Shown here: positions 34,407 through 43,466 of the stretch, piece after piece
Layout of the letters: every line of letters begins with the position of its first letter
Numbering within the stretch: the stretch's first letter is position 1
From: Streptomyces katrae
Lineage (GTDB): Bacteria > Actinomycetota > Actinomycetes > Streptomycetales > Streptomycetaceae
Direction: 5' to 3'
DNA length: 64,000 bases
Assembly (NCBI RefSeq): GCF_002028425.1
Contig: NZ_CP020042.1
Span: 1,302,001 to 1,366,000 of the forward strand
Notes under the pieces: generated by a model
Seen by the model: only the letters and a program-made list of their open reading frames with translations
Databases searched by the model: none
Told to the model about the DNA's origin: nothing
Position numbers and translations under genes: made by a program

Positions 34407-36005
34407 ATGGCCTCGATGCCGCACACCCGACGGTCCCTGCTCGACGGGTCACTCGCCGTGCCGGTGGGCCTGGCCCTGTCCACGGCGCTCGCCGCGCCCG
34501 CACTGGCCGCCTCGCCGCGGGTCCCCGCCTTCACCCGCTCCGGCCGCCCGGCCGCCCTCTGGGGCGTCCAGGCCGGGGAGATCACCGCGCACTCGGCCAC
34601 CGTGTGGACGCGCTCCGACCGGCCGGCGCGGATGTACGTCGAGACCTCCCCGAGCGAGTCGTTCCGTTACGGCGTCCACCGCCACGGCGGGCCCTTCCTC
34701 GGCCCGGCCACCGACTTCACGGGCACCACCACCCTGCGCGACCTCCCTCCCGGCCGGCAGCTCCACTACCGGGTCGTGCTCACCGACCCCGACGACCCCC
34801 GCCGCTGCGGCGAGCCGGTGCGCGGCAGCTTCCGCACCACCCCCGTCTCCCGCCGCCAGAGCGTGCGCTTCCTGTGGTCCGGCGACCTGGCGGGCCAGGG
34901 CTGGGGCATCAACCCGGAGCTGGGCGGGTACCGCGTCTTCGACGAGATGCGGCTGCGCGACCCCGACTTCTTCCTCTTCAGCGGCGACACCATCTACGCC
35001 GACGGGCCGCTCAAGGCGGCCGTGCCCCTGCCCGACGGCCGCGTCTGGCACAACGTCACCACCGAGGAGAAGGCCAAGGTCGCCGAGACCCTCGCCGAGT
35101 TCCGCGGGAACTTCCGCTACAACCTGCTCGATCACAACCTGCGCGAGTTCTACGCCCAGGTCCCGGTCCTGGCCCAGTGGGACGACCACGAGGTGCGCAA
35201 CAACTGGTACCCGGGCCAGCTGCTCGACGACCCGCGCTACACCGTCAAGGACGTCGACACCCTCGCGGCCCGTGCCCGCCAGGCCTTCGGCGAGTACTTC
35301 CCCGTGACCGACCTGCGGGGCGGGCGCGCGGAGGGGCGGATGTACCGGGTGCTGCGGCACGGCCCGCTGCTGGACGTGTTCGTGCTCGACATGCGCACCT
35401 ATCGCGACGCCAACTCGCCCGGCCGTCAGAGCGACGACCCGGTCGGCATCCTCGGCACCGAACAGCTGGCCTGGCTCAAGCGGGAGCTGTCGCGCTCCCG
35501 GGCCACCTGGAAGGTGATCGCCGCCGACATGCCGCTGGGCATCGTGGTGCCCGACGGGGCCGTGGACTTCGAGGCGGTCGCCCAGGGCGACCCGGGGGCC
35601 CCGCTGGGGCGCGAGCTCCAGATCGCCGACCTGCTGCGCCACATCAAGCACCAGCACATCACGGGCACCCTCTGGCTCACCGCCGACGTCCACTACACCG
35701 CCGCCAACCACTACGCCCCCGAGCGCGCGGCCTTCGGCGACTTCGCCCCGTTCTGGGAGTTCGTCTCCGGGCCCATCGGCGCGGGCGGCTTCCCGGCCGG
35801 CAAGCTGGACGCCACCTTCGGGCCGCGCACCGAGTACGTGCAGTCGGCGCCGGTCGCGAACATGTGCCCGGCGGAGAACCCCCCGTACTACGGCGAGGTC
35901 GAGATCGACGGCGACAGCGGGGAGCTCACCGTGCGGTTGCGCCGCCAGGGAGGCGGCGTACTCTTCACCCGGGTGCTCCAGCCGGGCCGCGTGGGACAGC
36001 CGTGA
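34407..36005 (+). CDS. PhoD-family alkaline phosphatase, Tat-exported
   Basis: This 532-residue secreted metallophosphatase has a Tat-type leader with twin arginines (HTRRSLLDGS) followed by a hydrophobic stretch and an Ala-x-Ala site. It has an N-terminal Ig-like PhoD_N domain (about 45-140) and a catalytic domain with GDTIYAD, the WDDHE motif and a late ADVHY His. PhoD enzymes bind Ca2+/Fe and release phosphate from phosphodiesters such as teichoic acids. The ATG at 34407 with GGAGA upstream gives the leader; an earlier in-frame ATG (34311) would bury it. No clear PHO box was found upstream. Confidence 0.92.
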   Translation: MASMPHTRRSLLDGSLAVPVGLALSTALAAPALAASPRVPAFTRSGRPAALWGVQAGEITAHSATVWTRSDRPARMYVETSPSESFRYGVHRHGGPFLGPATDFTGTTTLRDLPPGRQLHYRVVLTDPDDPRRCGEPVRGSFRTTPVSRRQSVRFLWSGDLAGQGWGINPELGGYRVFDEMRLRDPDFFLFSGDTIYADGPLKAAVPLPDGRVWHNVTTEEKAKVAETLAEFRGNFRYNLLDHNLREFYAQVPVLAQWDDHEVRNNWYPGQLLDDPRYTVKDVDTLAARARQAFGEYFPVTDLRGGRAEGRMYRVLRHGPLLDVFVLDMRTYRDANSPGRQSDDPVGILGTEQLAWLKRELSRSRATWKVIAADMPLGIVVPDGAVDFEAVAQGDPGAPLGRELQIADLLRHIKHQHITGTLWLTADVHYTAANHYAPERAAFGDFAPFWEFVSGPIGAGGFPAGKLDATFGPRTEYVQSAPVANMCPAENPPYYGEVEIDGDSGELTVRLRRQGGGVLFTRVLQPGRVGQP

Positions 36006-36165
36006 GCGTCGTGAGCCACGTGAGCCTCGTGAAAACACCCGGCCGACCAGGACGGTTCAGCTGAAATCGGCTGGAAAACCGGGAGAAACCGGCCAGATCG
36101 ACACTTAACCAGTCGGTCACAGACCGTTCGCGATCACGCAACACCCGGGCGCCAGAGTGGTCTGC

Positions 36166-37590
36166 ATGACTGACCGTACCCCTGCCTCCCGCGCCCCGCG
36201 TGCCCACCGCCACCACCACTGGCGCCGGGACCTCGTCGAACTCGCCGCCCTCTTCTGCGCCGTGGCCGTCGCCGACGGCATCGCCAACCTCGTCGCGCAC
36301 GGCCCGAGCGGCCCGCTCCTGCTGGTCGCCTCGGCCGTCGCGCTCCTGGTCACGGCGGCCTTCCACACCTGGTGGGCCCGCCGGCACAGCCATGCGCCGC
36401 CGCCCGGGGGCGCGCCGGCCTCCGGTCCGCCCGCGCCCGACCCGCAGGAAGCCCCCGCCACCGCCGCACCGGCCACGGCCGGCGCCCTGTGGCGGATGCG
36501 GACGACCGTGCGCGACGAACCCGGCAGCCTCGCCTCGCTGTGCACGGCCCTCGCCCGGGCCGCCGTGGACATCCTGACCCTCCAGACCCACCCCCTCCCC
36601 GAGGGCGGCACGGTCGACGAGTTCCTGCTGTGCGCCCCCCGGGACCTGGCCAGCGCCGACCTCACCCGGGCCGTCGCCCGGGCCGGCGGCCGCAGCACCT
36701 GGATCGAGCGCGCCGACGCCCACGACCTGGTGGACACCCCCACCCGGGTCCTGGGCCTGGCCACCCGCACCGCCCTGGACGCCGCCGAACTCCCCCTCGC
36801 ACTGCGCCAGCTGCTGGGCCGCTGCACCATCCGGTCCATCCCCGCCACGACCCTCTCCGGCCGCCCCAACACCGGCGGCGACGCCCCCGTGGAGGGCGTC
36901 CTGGAGACCACGGTGATGCGGCTGCGCGACCCCTCGGGCGGCGCGATCACCGTGGAGCGCCCCTATCTGCCCTTCACCCCCACCGAGTTCGCCCGGGCCC
37001 GCGCCCTGGTCGAGCTCGACGCCCGCCTGGGCCCCCGCGTCCCGCGCAGCCAGGACGTGCTCACCCTCCCCGAGGGCAACGAGATCACCGTCCGCCGCGC
37101 CGACGGCTCCGACCTCGCGGCCGCCCGCGCCATGCACGACCGGTGCAGCGAGCGCACCCTCGCCCTGCGCTACCACGGCCCCGTCGCCGACGCCGACCGC
37201 TACCTCGGCCACCTGCTCAGCCCCCGCTTCGGCCGCACCCTGGCCGCCACCACCGCCTCCGGCCGGCTCGTCGCCCTGGGCCACCTGCTGTGGGACGGGG
37301 ACGAGACCGAGGTCGCCCTGCTCATCGAGGACGACTGGCAGCGGCGGGGCATCGGTTCGGAACTGCTGCGCCGGCTCCTCGCGATGGCCGTCGAGGCCGG
37401 CTCCGACAGCGTGTACGCCGTCACCCAGGCCTCCAACACCGGCATGGTCGCCGCCATGCGCGGCCTCGGCCTGCCCCTCGACTACCAGATCGAGGAGGGC
37501 ACCCTGGTGATCACGGCCCGGCTGGAGCGGGTGAAGGCCGTCAGGCGCCGGGAATCCGCGCTCCGACAGGAGAACAAGCCCGTATGGTGA
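36166..37590 (+). CDS. Membrane-anchored ACT-GNAT fusion protein
   Basis: This 474-residue protein has an unusual domain order: a His-rich N-terminus, two hydrophobic segments (LVELAALFCAVAVADGIANL and LLLVASAVALLVTAAFHTWW, about residues 24-70), a Pro/Ala linker, an ACT-like domain (about 110-180, RMRTTVRDEPGSLASLCTAL), a middle region with HDLVDTPTRVLGLAT, and a C-terminal GNAT (about 300-450, DWQRRGIGSELLRRLLAMA). ACT domains bind amino acids, so it may be an amino-acid-gated acetyltransferase at the membrane (inference). The start is ATG 36166 or GTG 36157; neither has a strong ribosome site. Confidence 0.82.
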   Translation: MTDRTPASRAPRAHRHHHWRRDLVELAALFCAVAVADGIANLVAHGPSGPLLLVASAVALLVTAAFHTWWARRHSHAPPPGGAPASGPPAPDPQEAPATAAPATAGALWRMRTTVRDEPGSLASLCTALARAAVDILTLQTHPLPEGGTVDEFLLCAPRDLASADLTRAVARAGGRSTWIERADAHDLVDTPTRVLGLATRTALDAAELPLALRQLLGRCTIRSIPATTLSGRPNTGGDAPVEGVLETTVMRLRDPSGGAITVERPYLPFTPTEFARARALVELDARLGPRVPRSQDVLTLPEGNEITVRRADGSDLAAARAMHDRCSERTLALRYHGPVADADRYLGHLLSPRFGRTLAATTASGRLVALGHLLWDGDETEVALLIEDDWQRRGIGSELLRRLLAMAVEAGSDSVYAVTQASNTGMVAAMRGLGLPLDYQIEEGTLVITARLERVKAVRRRESALRQENKPVW

Positions 37591-37625
37591 TGACGGCGGG
37601 GGGCCCTCCGTACGAAGATGTCCGC

Positions 37626-39335
37626 ATGTCAGAGACCCTCCACAGCGACAGCGCAGCCCTTCTGCCCCGCCAGGTCGCCGACGCCTACGTCGACGAGCTC
37701 ATCGCCATCAACCCGATCATCGGCACCTACCTCGGTGTCGCCGCCAGCTCCGGCAAGCTCCCGGACTTCTCGCCCGCCGGCCGCGCCGCGGCCGCCCGGC
37801 TGTCGCGCGAGACCCTCGCGCGGCTCGACGAGGCCGAGCGGCTGCCCGGCGCCGACACCGACGCCGAGCGGCGCTGCGGCCGTCTGCTGCGCGAGCGCCT
37901 GAACGCCGAACTCGCCGTCCACGAGGCCGACGAGGACCTGCGCGCCGTCAGCAACATCCACTCCCCGGCGCACGAGGTCCGCGAGGTCTTCACCCTCACC
38001 CCCGCCGACACCGAGGAGGACTGGGCCGCGATCGCCGAGCGGCTGCGCGCCGTCCCGGCCGCCTTCGACGGCTACCGCGCGTGCCTGGCCCTCGGCCTGG
38101 AGCGCGGGCTGCTCGCCGGCCCGCGCCCCACCGCCACCTTCATCGGCCAGCTCACCACCTGGGCCGGCCAGGACGGCGACGGGGAACGGGACTTCTTCGG
38201 CGCGTTCGTCTCCGCCGGCCCCGACGCCCTGCGCGCCGAGCTCGACGGGGCCGCCGCGACCGCCACCGCGGCCGTGGCCGAACTCCGCGACTGGATGCGC
38301 GACGTGTACGCCCCGGCCGTCGCCGGCGCCCCGGACCCGGTGGGCCGCGAGCGCTACGCCCGCTGGTCGCGCTACTTCAACGGGACCGACCTGGACCTGG
38401 ACGAGGCGTACTCCTACGGCTGGGCCGAGTACCACCGCCTGCTCGGGGAGATGAAGGCCGAGGCGGCCAAGATCCTCCCGGACGAGCCGAACCCGTGGAA
38501 CGTGCTGCGCCACCTGGACGAGCACGGCACCCACATCGAGGGCGTGGACGAGGTCCAGGCCTGGCTGCAGGGCCTGATGGACGAGGCCATCGAGAACCTC
38601 GACGGCACCCACTTCGAGCTCGCCGAGCGGGTCAAGCGGGTCGAGTCCAAGATCGCCCCCTCGGGCGGCGCGGCGGCCCCGTACTACACCAACCCGTCGG
38701 AGGACTTCTCCCGCCCGGGCCGCACCTGGCTGCCCACGATGGGCCAGACCCGCTTCCCCGTGTACGACCTGGTCTCCACCTGGTACCACGAGGGCGTTCC
38801 CGGCCACCACCTCCAGCTGGCCCAGTGGACGCACGTGGCCGACCAGCTCTCGCGCTACCAGGCGAGCGTCGGTCTCGTCAGCGCCAACGCCGAGGGCTGG
38901 GCGCTGTACGCGGAGCGCCTGATGGACGAGCTGGGCTACCTCAAGGACGCCGAGCAGCGCCTGGGTTACCTGGACTGCCAGATGATGCGCGCCGCGCGCG
39001 TGATCGTGGACATCGGCATGCACCTGGGGCTGGAGATCCCGGCGGACTCGCCGTTCCACCCGGGCGAGCGGTGGACGGTGGACCTGGCGCAGGAGTTCTT
39101 CGGGCGGCACAGCGGCCGGCCGGCGGACTTCATCGAGAGCGAGGTGACCCGCTACCTGTCGATGCCGGGACAGGCCATCGGCTACAAGCTGGGCGAGCGC
39201 GCCTGGCTGCTGGGCCGGGACAACGCCCGCGCCGCGCGCGGCGAGTCCTTCGACCTGAAGGCCTGGCACATGGCGGCGCTGTCGCAGGGTTCGCTGGGTC
39301 TGGACGACCTCGTGGACGAGCTCTCGCGGCTCTGA
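37626..39335 (+). CDS. DUF885-family metallopeptidase-like protein
   Basis: This 569-residue cytosolic DUF885 protein has the zinc-binding motif TWYHEGVPGHHLQLAQW (an HExxxGHH variant of HExxH) and the downstream Glu in SANAEGWALYAERLMDE, both typical of this putative carboxypeptidase family. The ATG at 37626 (MSETLHSDSAALLPRQ) is the family start and no signal peptide is present. It follows the GNAT fusion by 35 bases and may be cotranscribed. It ends at a strong hairpin. Confidence 0.88.
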   Translation: MSETLHSDSAALLPRQVADAYVDELIAINPIIGTYLGVAASSGKLPDFSPAGRAAAARLSRETLARLDEAERLPGADTDAERRCGRLLRERLNAELAVHEADEDLRAVSNIHSPAHEVREVFTLTPADTEEDWAAIAERLRAVPAAFDGYRACLALGLERGLLAGPRPTATFIGQLTTWAGQDGDGERDFFGAFVSAGPDALRAELDGAAATATAAVAELRDWMRDVYAPAVAGAPDPVGRERYARWSRYFNGTDLDLDEAYSYGWAEYHRLLGEMKAEAAKILPDEPNPWNVLRHLDEHGTHIEGVDEVQAWLQGLMDEAIENLDGTHFELAERVKRVESKIAPSGGAAAPYYTNPSEDFSRPGRTWLPTMGQTRFPVYDLVSTWYHEGVPGHHLQLAQWTHVADQLSRYQASVGLVSANAEGWALYAERLMDELGYLKDAEQRLGYLDCQMMRAARVIVDIGMHLGLEIPADSPFHPGERWTVDLAQEFFGRHSGRPADFIESEVTRYLSMPGQAIGYKLGERAWLLGRDNARAARGESFDLKAWHMAALSQGSLGLDDLVDELSRL

Positions 39336-39352
39336 TCCCTCCCGGACGCGCC

Positions 39353-39396
39353 GACGGCCGCCCGCTCCCCCTCGGAAGGGGAGGCGGGCGGCCGTC
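39353..39396. terminator. Bidirectional terminator, DUF885/rhodanese
   Basis: GACGGCCGCCCGC plus CCCC pairs across a short loop with the complementary 3' arm (one bulged base). It lies between two convergent genes. Confidence 0.65.
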
Positions 39397-39411
39397 GTAC
39401 GCGGGGGCGGT

Positions 39412-39924
39412 TCAGCAGCCGCAGTCGTCGGAGTCGGTCGGGGCGGTCAGCGGGTCGGCCTCGGCGCGCTGCTGCGGGCCCTCCCAGGTCTCGACCTCGA
39501 AGCCCTCGCGGATCCAGTACTCGATGCCGCCCAGCATCTCCTTGACCTGGAAGCCGAGTTCGGCCAGGGCGAGGGCGGAGCGGGTGCCTCCGTTGCAGCC
39601 CGGGCCCCAGCAGTAGGTGACCACGGGGAGGTTCTTGTCGAGGAGCTTCTCGGCCTGTTCGGGGATCAGCGCGGTGGGCAGGTGGACCGCGCCGGGCACG
39701 TGGGCCTGGTCCCAGGACGGGGTGGAGCGGGAGTCGACGAGCTGGAAGCCGAGGTCGGCCCCCTGCTCGCGGTGCGCCTTGAAGGCCGCGGCGACGTCGG
39801 ACACGTCCGCGTGGAAGGCCAGGCTGGCCGCGAAGTAGGCGGCGGCCGCGGCCGGGCTGGCCGGGGGGACCCGGAGCACGGGGTTGGCGGGGGCGGGGGC
39901 GGTCGTGGTGTTCGTCGTCGTCAT
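39412..39924 (-). CDS. Rhodanese-like domain protein
   Basis: This 170-residue single rhodanese domain has the active-site Cys105 in VVTYCWGPGCNGGTRSA, the CDC25-type region LVDSRSTPSWDQAHVPGA and LGGIEYW. A second Cys (110) is in the catalytic loop and the protein ends DDCGC, so more than one redox or persulfide site is possible. It would carry sulfane sulfur in the cytosol. It is divergent from an Lrp/AsnC gene whose spacer contains a large palindrome, suggesting control by that regulator. Confidence 0.9.
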   Translation of the reverse strand: MTTTNTTTAPAPANPVLRVPPASPAAAAAYFAASLAFHADVSDVAAAFKAHREQGADLGFQLVDSRSTPSWDQAHVPGAVHLPTALIPEQAEKLLDKNLPVVTYCWGPGCNGGTRSALALAELGFQVKEMLGGIEYWIREGFEVETWEGPQQRAEADPLTAPTDSDDCGC

Positions 39925-39962
39925 GGCTCAAAATCTACGAACCCCTGATCATTCCGGGAAGT

Positions 39963-40002
39963 GGGATTCCCCGGCCTTCGCCTTGTCCGGCCGGGGAATC
40001 CC
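39963..40002. promoter_or_regulatory. 14-bp-arm palindrome, rhodanese/Lrp spacer
   Basis: GGGATTCCCCGGCC and GGCCGGGGAATCCC are perfect inverted arms separated by 12 bases in the 94-base divergent spacer. It covers the -35 of the Lrp gene and lies 39 bases from the rhodanese start, so a regulator bound here would control both. Confidence 0.55.
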
Positions 40003-40012
40003 CTGCTAGACC
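39983..40012 (+). promoter_or_regulatory. Leaderless promoter of the Lrp gene
   Basis: TTGTCC and TAGACC are 18 bases apart and the ATG starts six bases after the -10, so the transcript should be leaderless. The -35 overlaps the palindrome at 39963-40002. Confidence 0.5.
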
Positions 40013-40018
40013 TCCGCC

Positions 40019-40465
40019 ATGACCGGATATTCCCCCGACGCCACCGACTGGCGCATCCTGGCGGTCCTCCAGCAGGACGGCCGGGCCAGCTTCACCGAAC
40101 TCGCCCGCGCCGTGTCCATGTCCGCGAGCGCCGTCACCGAGCGGGTCCGCCGGATGGAGGAGGCCGGGATCATCACCGGCTACACGGCCGTCGTGGACCA
40201 CGAAAAGCTCGGCAAGGCGATCCTGGCGCTGGTGCGGCTGCGCTATCCGCACGGCAACTACAAGCCGTTCCACGACTTCCTGGAGGCGACCCCGGAGATC
40301 CTGGAGGCCCACCACGTCACCGGCGACGACTGCTTCGTCCTCAAGGTGGCCGCCCGTTCGATGGCGCACCTGGAGGAGGTCACGGGCCGGACCGCGGGCC
40401 TCGGCCCCGTGACGACCAGCATCGTGTACTCGTCCCCGCTGGCACGCCGGCCGCTCAGTCCGTGA
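40019..40465 (+). CDS. Lrp/AsnC-family transcriptional regulator
   Basis: This 148-residue protein has an N-terminal AsnC HTH (residues 8-55, DWRILAVLQQDGRASFTELA then MSASAVTERVRRMEEAGIIT) and a C-terminal RAM/ligand domain (about 65-145). It probably senses an amino acid and binds the palindrome upstream of its own start, which also serves the rhodanese gene. No Shine-Dalgarno is present, in line with a leaderless start. The 3' end overlaps the sbcC 3' end by 11 bases (convergent). Confidence 0.92.
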   Translation: MTGYSPDATDWRILAVLQQDGRASFTELARAVSMSASAVTERVRRMEEAGIITGYTAVVDHEKLGKAILALVRLRYPHGNYKPFHDFLEATPEILEAHHVTGDDCFVLKVAARSMAHLEEVTGRTAGLGPVTTSIVYSSPLARRPLSP

Positions 40466-43400
40466 CCCCGGCGGTGCGGTGGCGCACCACGGAGCCGCCG
40501 CGCTGCTTGACGATCTCCAGCTGGGCCTGCACCCGGGTGCGCAGGTCGCCGACGTGGCTGACGATGCCGACGCTGCGGTCGCGTTCGCGCAGCGAGTCCA
40601 GGACGTCGAGGACCTCGTCGAGGGCCTGGTCGTCGAGGCTGCCGAAGCCCTCGTCGATGAAGAGGGTGTCCAGGCGCATGCCGCCCGCCTCGTCGGTGAC
40701 CACGTCGGCCAGGCCCAGGGCCAGGGCGAGCGAGGCGAAGAAGGTCTCGCCGCCCGAGAGGGTGGCGGTGTCGCGTTCGCTGCCGGTCCAGGAGTCCACC
40801 ACGTGCAGCCCCAGGCCGGAGCGGCCGCGACCGCTCGCCCGGGCGTCGGAGTGGACGAGGGTGTAGCGGCCGCCGGACATGCGCAGCAGGCGTACGGTCG
40901 CGGCGGCGGCGACCTGCTCCAGCCGGGCGGCCAGCACGTACGACTCCAGCCGCATCTTGCGCTCGTTGTCGGCGGAGGTGCCCGCGGTGAGCCCGGCGAG
41001 GCGGGCCACGCGCTCGTAGGCCTCGCGCAGCGGGCCCAGGGCGCGCAGTTCCTGTTCGACCTGGCGGGAGAGCCGGTCCAGTTCGGCGCAGCGGACGCGG
41101 GCGGCGTCCACGGCCGAGGCGGCGGTGCGCAGCCGGGCGGCGGCCCGTTCCCCGGCGGCCTCGGCCGCGGCCGGGTCGGCCGGGGGCAGGGCGGCGGCCG
41201 CGGCGGTGTCGGTCTCGGCGCGCCGGTCGGCGAGCATCGCCTCCTCGGCCTGCCAGGCGTCCAGGCGGTGCTGGAGGGCGGTGCGCTCGTACTCGGGGAG
41301 CACGGCCTCGGCGGCCGCCTCGGTGGTGTCGAAGCCGGCCTTGAAGGCGGCGTCGGCGAGCCGGTCGTCGGCCTCTTTCAGCCGGGCGGTGGTCTCCTCG
41401 GCGCGGCGCAGGGCGGCGGCGGCCGTGGTGACCATCCGGATGCGGTCCTCCAGGGTGCGGGCACGGGCCGCGACGCTGGGCGAGTCGCCCCGGACGAGGA
41501 CGAGTTCGGCTTCGAGGGCGGCCTGTTCCTCGTCAAGGGCCTCGCGCCGGGAGGCCCGGGCGGCGGCCCGGCGCTCGGCTTCGAGCCGGTCGGAGCTGCG
41601 CGCCTCGTGCTCCCGTTCGGCGCGGGCGAGGCGTTCGCGGGCCGTGTGGAGTCCGGCGGCCTCGGCGTGGGCGGTGGCGTGGCGGGCGCTCAGGTCGGCG
41701 GTGAGGGCGAGGAGTTCGGCGGTGGTGGCGTCGCCCGCGGCGCCGGCCGCCTCGGCCTCGGCCTCCCGGACGGCGGCGAGGCGCCGTTCGGCGGCCGTCC
41801 GGCGTTCCTCGGCTTGCTCGAAGCGGGCGTGGGCGGCGTCCTCGGCGGCCCGGTCCACATGGCCGGGGGCGGGGCGGGCCGGAGCGGGGTGCTGCGCCGA
41901 TCCGCACACCGTGCAGGGCTCCCCCGGGGTCAGGGCGGCGGCCAGCTCGGCGGCGATGCCGCGCAGCCGGGCCTCCTTGAGGTCCAGCCAGCGCTCCTTG
42001 GCGGCGAACGACTCCTCGCGTGCGGAGTCCAGCTCTGCGGCGGCGGCTGCGGCGTCGGCGGCGAGGGAGTCACGGCGCCGGGCGGCGGCCAGCTGCGTCC
42101 GGGCGGGCTCCAGCCGGCCCGCGAGCTGCTCGGCGAGGGTGAGGGCCTGCTGGGCGGCGTCGACCCGCTCCTGCAGGGCGGCGCGGGTGGCCTCCCAGCG
42201 GGCCAGCCACTCGGCGGACTCCTGGTGCTGCTCGTCGGCGTCACGCGACTCGCGCTCCAGCGTGGCCCGCTCGCGGCCGATCTCGGCGCTGCGCTGTTCC
42301 GCCCGCTGGGCGGCGCCGGCCGCGCCGAGGTCCTCGCGCAGGCGCTGCTCGACGGCGCCGAGCTGCTCGGCGCCGGCCCCGGCGAGGGCGGGGGGCAGCT
42401 CCGCCCGGGCCAGGCTCTCGGCGTGCGCGGCGGTGAGGTGGGCGGCGGCCGCGGCCCCGCGCAGTTCCAGGGCGGGGGCCACGAGGGCGCCCCGGCGGGC
42501 CCGGTCCAGCAGCTCCCGCACCCGGGCGCGCTCCGGCTCGGCCTGCGCCAGCAGGTCGGCCCGGCGGGCGGTTTCGGCGTGGCGGCGCTGGAGCCGGTCG
42601 AGTTCCCGGGCCTCGTCAGCGGCGCGCCGGGCCGCGGCGTGCCGTCCCTCGGCGGCCGCCAGGGCATACTCGGCGACGGTGAGCCGCTCGCGGGCGGAGC
42701 AGCGGGCGACGGCGGCCCAGGCCCGGACGGCGCCGGCGAGGCCGGGGTCGCCGGGCTGGTGGGCGGGCAGGGGCCAGGCCCGCAGGTCGGCGCTGTCCCC
42801 GGCGGCCTGGGCGAGGCGCTGGGCGGCGGCGAGCACCTTCTCGTCGCCGGCCCGCACCTTGGCCTCGGCGGCCCGGCGGCGTTCGGCGAGCAGGGTTTCG
42901 ACGGCGGCGAAGCGGCGGGTGTCGAAGAGGCGGCCGAGGAGCCGGCCGCGGGCTTCGGCGCCGGCCCGCAGGAACTGGGCGAACTCGCCCTGCGGGAGGA
43001 GGACCACCTGGCAGAACTGCTCGCGGCTCATGCCGAGGAGCTGTTCGATCTCCTCGCCGATCTCCTGGTGGGAGCGGCTGAGCGCGGTCCAGCCCGCCCC
43101 GGTGTGCTCGCGCAGCCAGGACTGGGCCTTGTCCTTGGTGGTGCCGGTGCCGCGCTTCTTGGGGCGGTCCTGTTCGGGGCGGCGGGTGATCTCGAGGCGG
43201 CGGCCGCCCACGGTGAGTTCGAGGGTGACCTCGGTCGGGGTGCCGGGGGCGGCGTGGTCGCTGCGCAGGGTGGTGCCGGGGGCCTGGCGCGAGCCGGGCA
43301 CGGAGCCGTACAGGGCGTAGCAGACGGCGTCGAGCACGGAGGTCTTGCCGGCGCCGGTGGGGCCGTGCAGCAGGAAGATCCCGGCGCCGGAGAGGGCGTC

Positions 43401-43466
43401 GAAGTCGATGCTCTGGGGTGCGGCGAAGGGTCCGAAGGCGGTGATCTCCAGCCGGTGCAGCCTCAT
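40455..43466 (-). CDS. sbcC: Exonuclease subunit SbcC (Rad50-like)
   Basis: This 1003-residue SMC-type ATPase works with SbcD to open hairpins and process DNA ends. Walker A is GPTGAGKTS (near residue 36), the zinc hook is Cys518-x2-Cys521 (PCTVCGSAQHP) at the middle of two Ala/Glu/Arg-rich coiled coils, the signature is TLSGGETFFASLALALGL, and Walker B is LDTLFIDEGFGSLD. The ATG at 43466 overlaps the sbcD stop by four bases. The GC-rich coiled coils give long open frames on the other strand that are not genes. Confidence 0.96.
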   Translation of the reverse strand: MRLHRLEITAFGPFAAPQSIDFDALSGAGIFLLHGPTGAGKTSVLDAVCYALYGSVPGSRQAPGTTLRSDHAAPGTPTEVTLELTVGGRRLEITRRPEQDRPKKRGTGTTKDKAQSWLREHTGAGWTALSRSHQEIGEEIEQLLGMSREQFCQVVLLPQGEFAQFLRAGAEARGRLLGRLFDTRRFAAVETLLAERRRAAEAKVRAGDEKVLAAAQRLAQAAGDSADLRAWPLPAHQPGDPGLAGAVRAWAAVARCSARERLTVAEYALAAAEGRHAAARRAADEARELDRLQRRHAETARRADLLAQAEPERARVRELLDRARRGALVAPALELRGAAAAAHLTAAHAESLARAELPPALAGAGAEQLGAVEQRLREDLGAAGAAQRAEQRSAEIGRERATLERESRDADEQHQESAEWLARWEATRAALQERVDAAQQALTLAEQLAGRLEPARTQLAAARRRDSLAADAAAAAAELDSAREESFAAKERWLDLKEARLRGIAAELAAALTPGEPCTVCGSAQHPAPARPAPGHVDRAAEDAAHARFEQAEERRTAAERRLAAVREAEAEAAGAAGDATTAELLALTADLSARHATAHAEAAGLHTARERLARAEREHEARSSDRLEAERRAAARASRREALDEEQAALEAELVLVRGDSPSVAARARTLEDRIRMVTTAAAALRRAEETTARLKEADDRLADAAFKAGFDTTEAAAEAVLPEYERTALQHRLDAWQAEEAMLADRRAETDTAAAAALPPADPAAAEAAGERAAARLRTAASAVDAARVRCAELDRLSRQVEQELRALGPLREAYERVARLAGLTAGTSADNERKMRLESYVLAARLEQVAAAATVRLLRMSGGRYTLVHSDARASGRGRSGLGLHVVDSWTGSERDTATLSGGETFFASLALALGLADVVTDEAGGMRLDTLFIDEGFGSLDDQALDEVLDVLDSLRERDRSVGIVSHVGDLRTRVQAQLEIVKQRGGSVVRHRTAGVTD

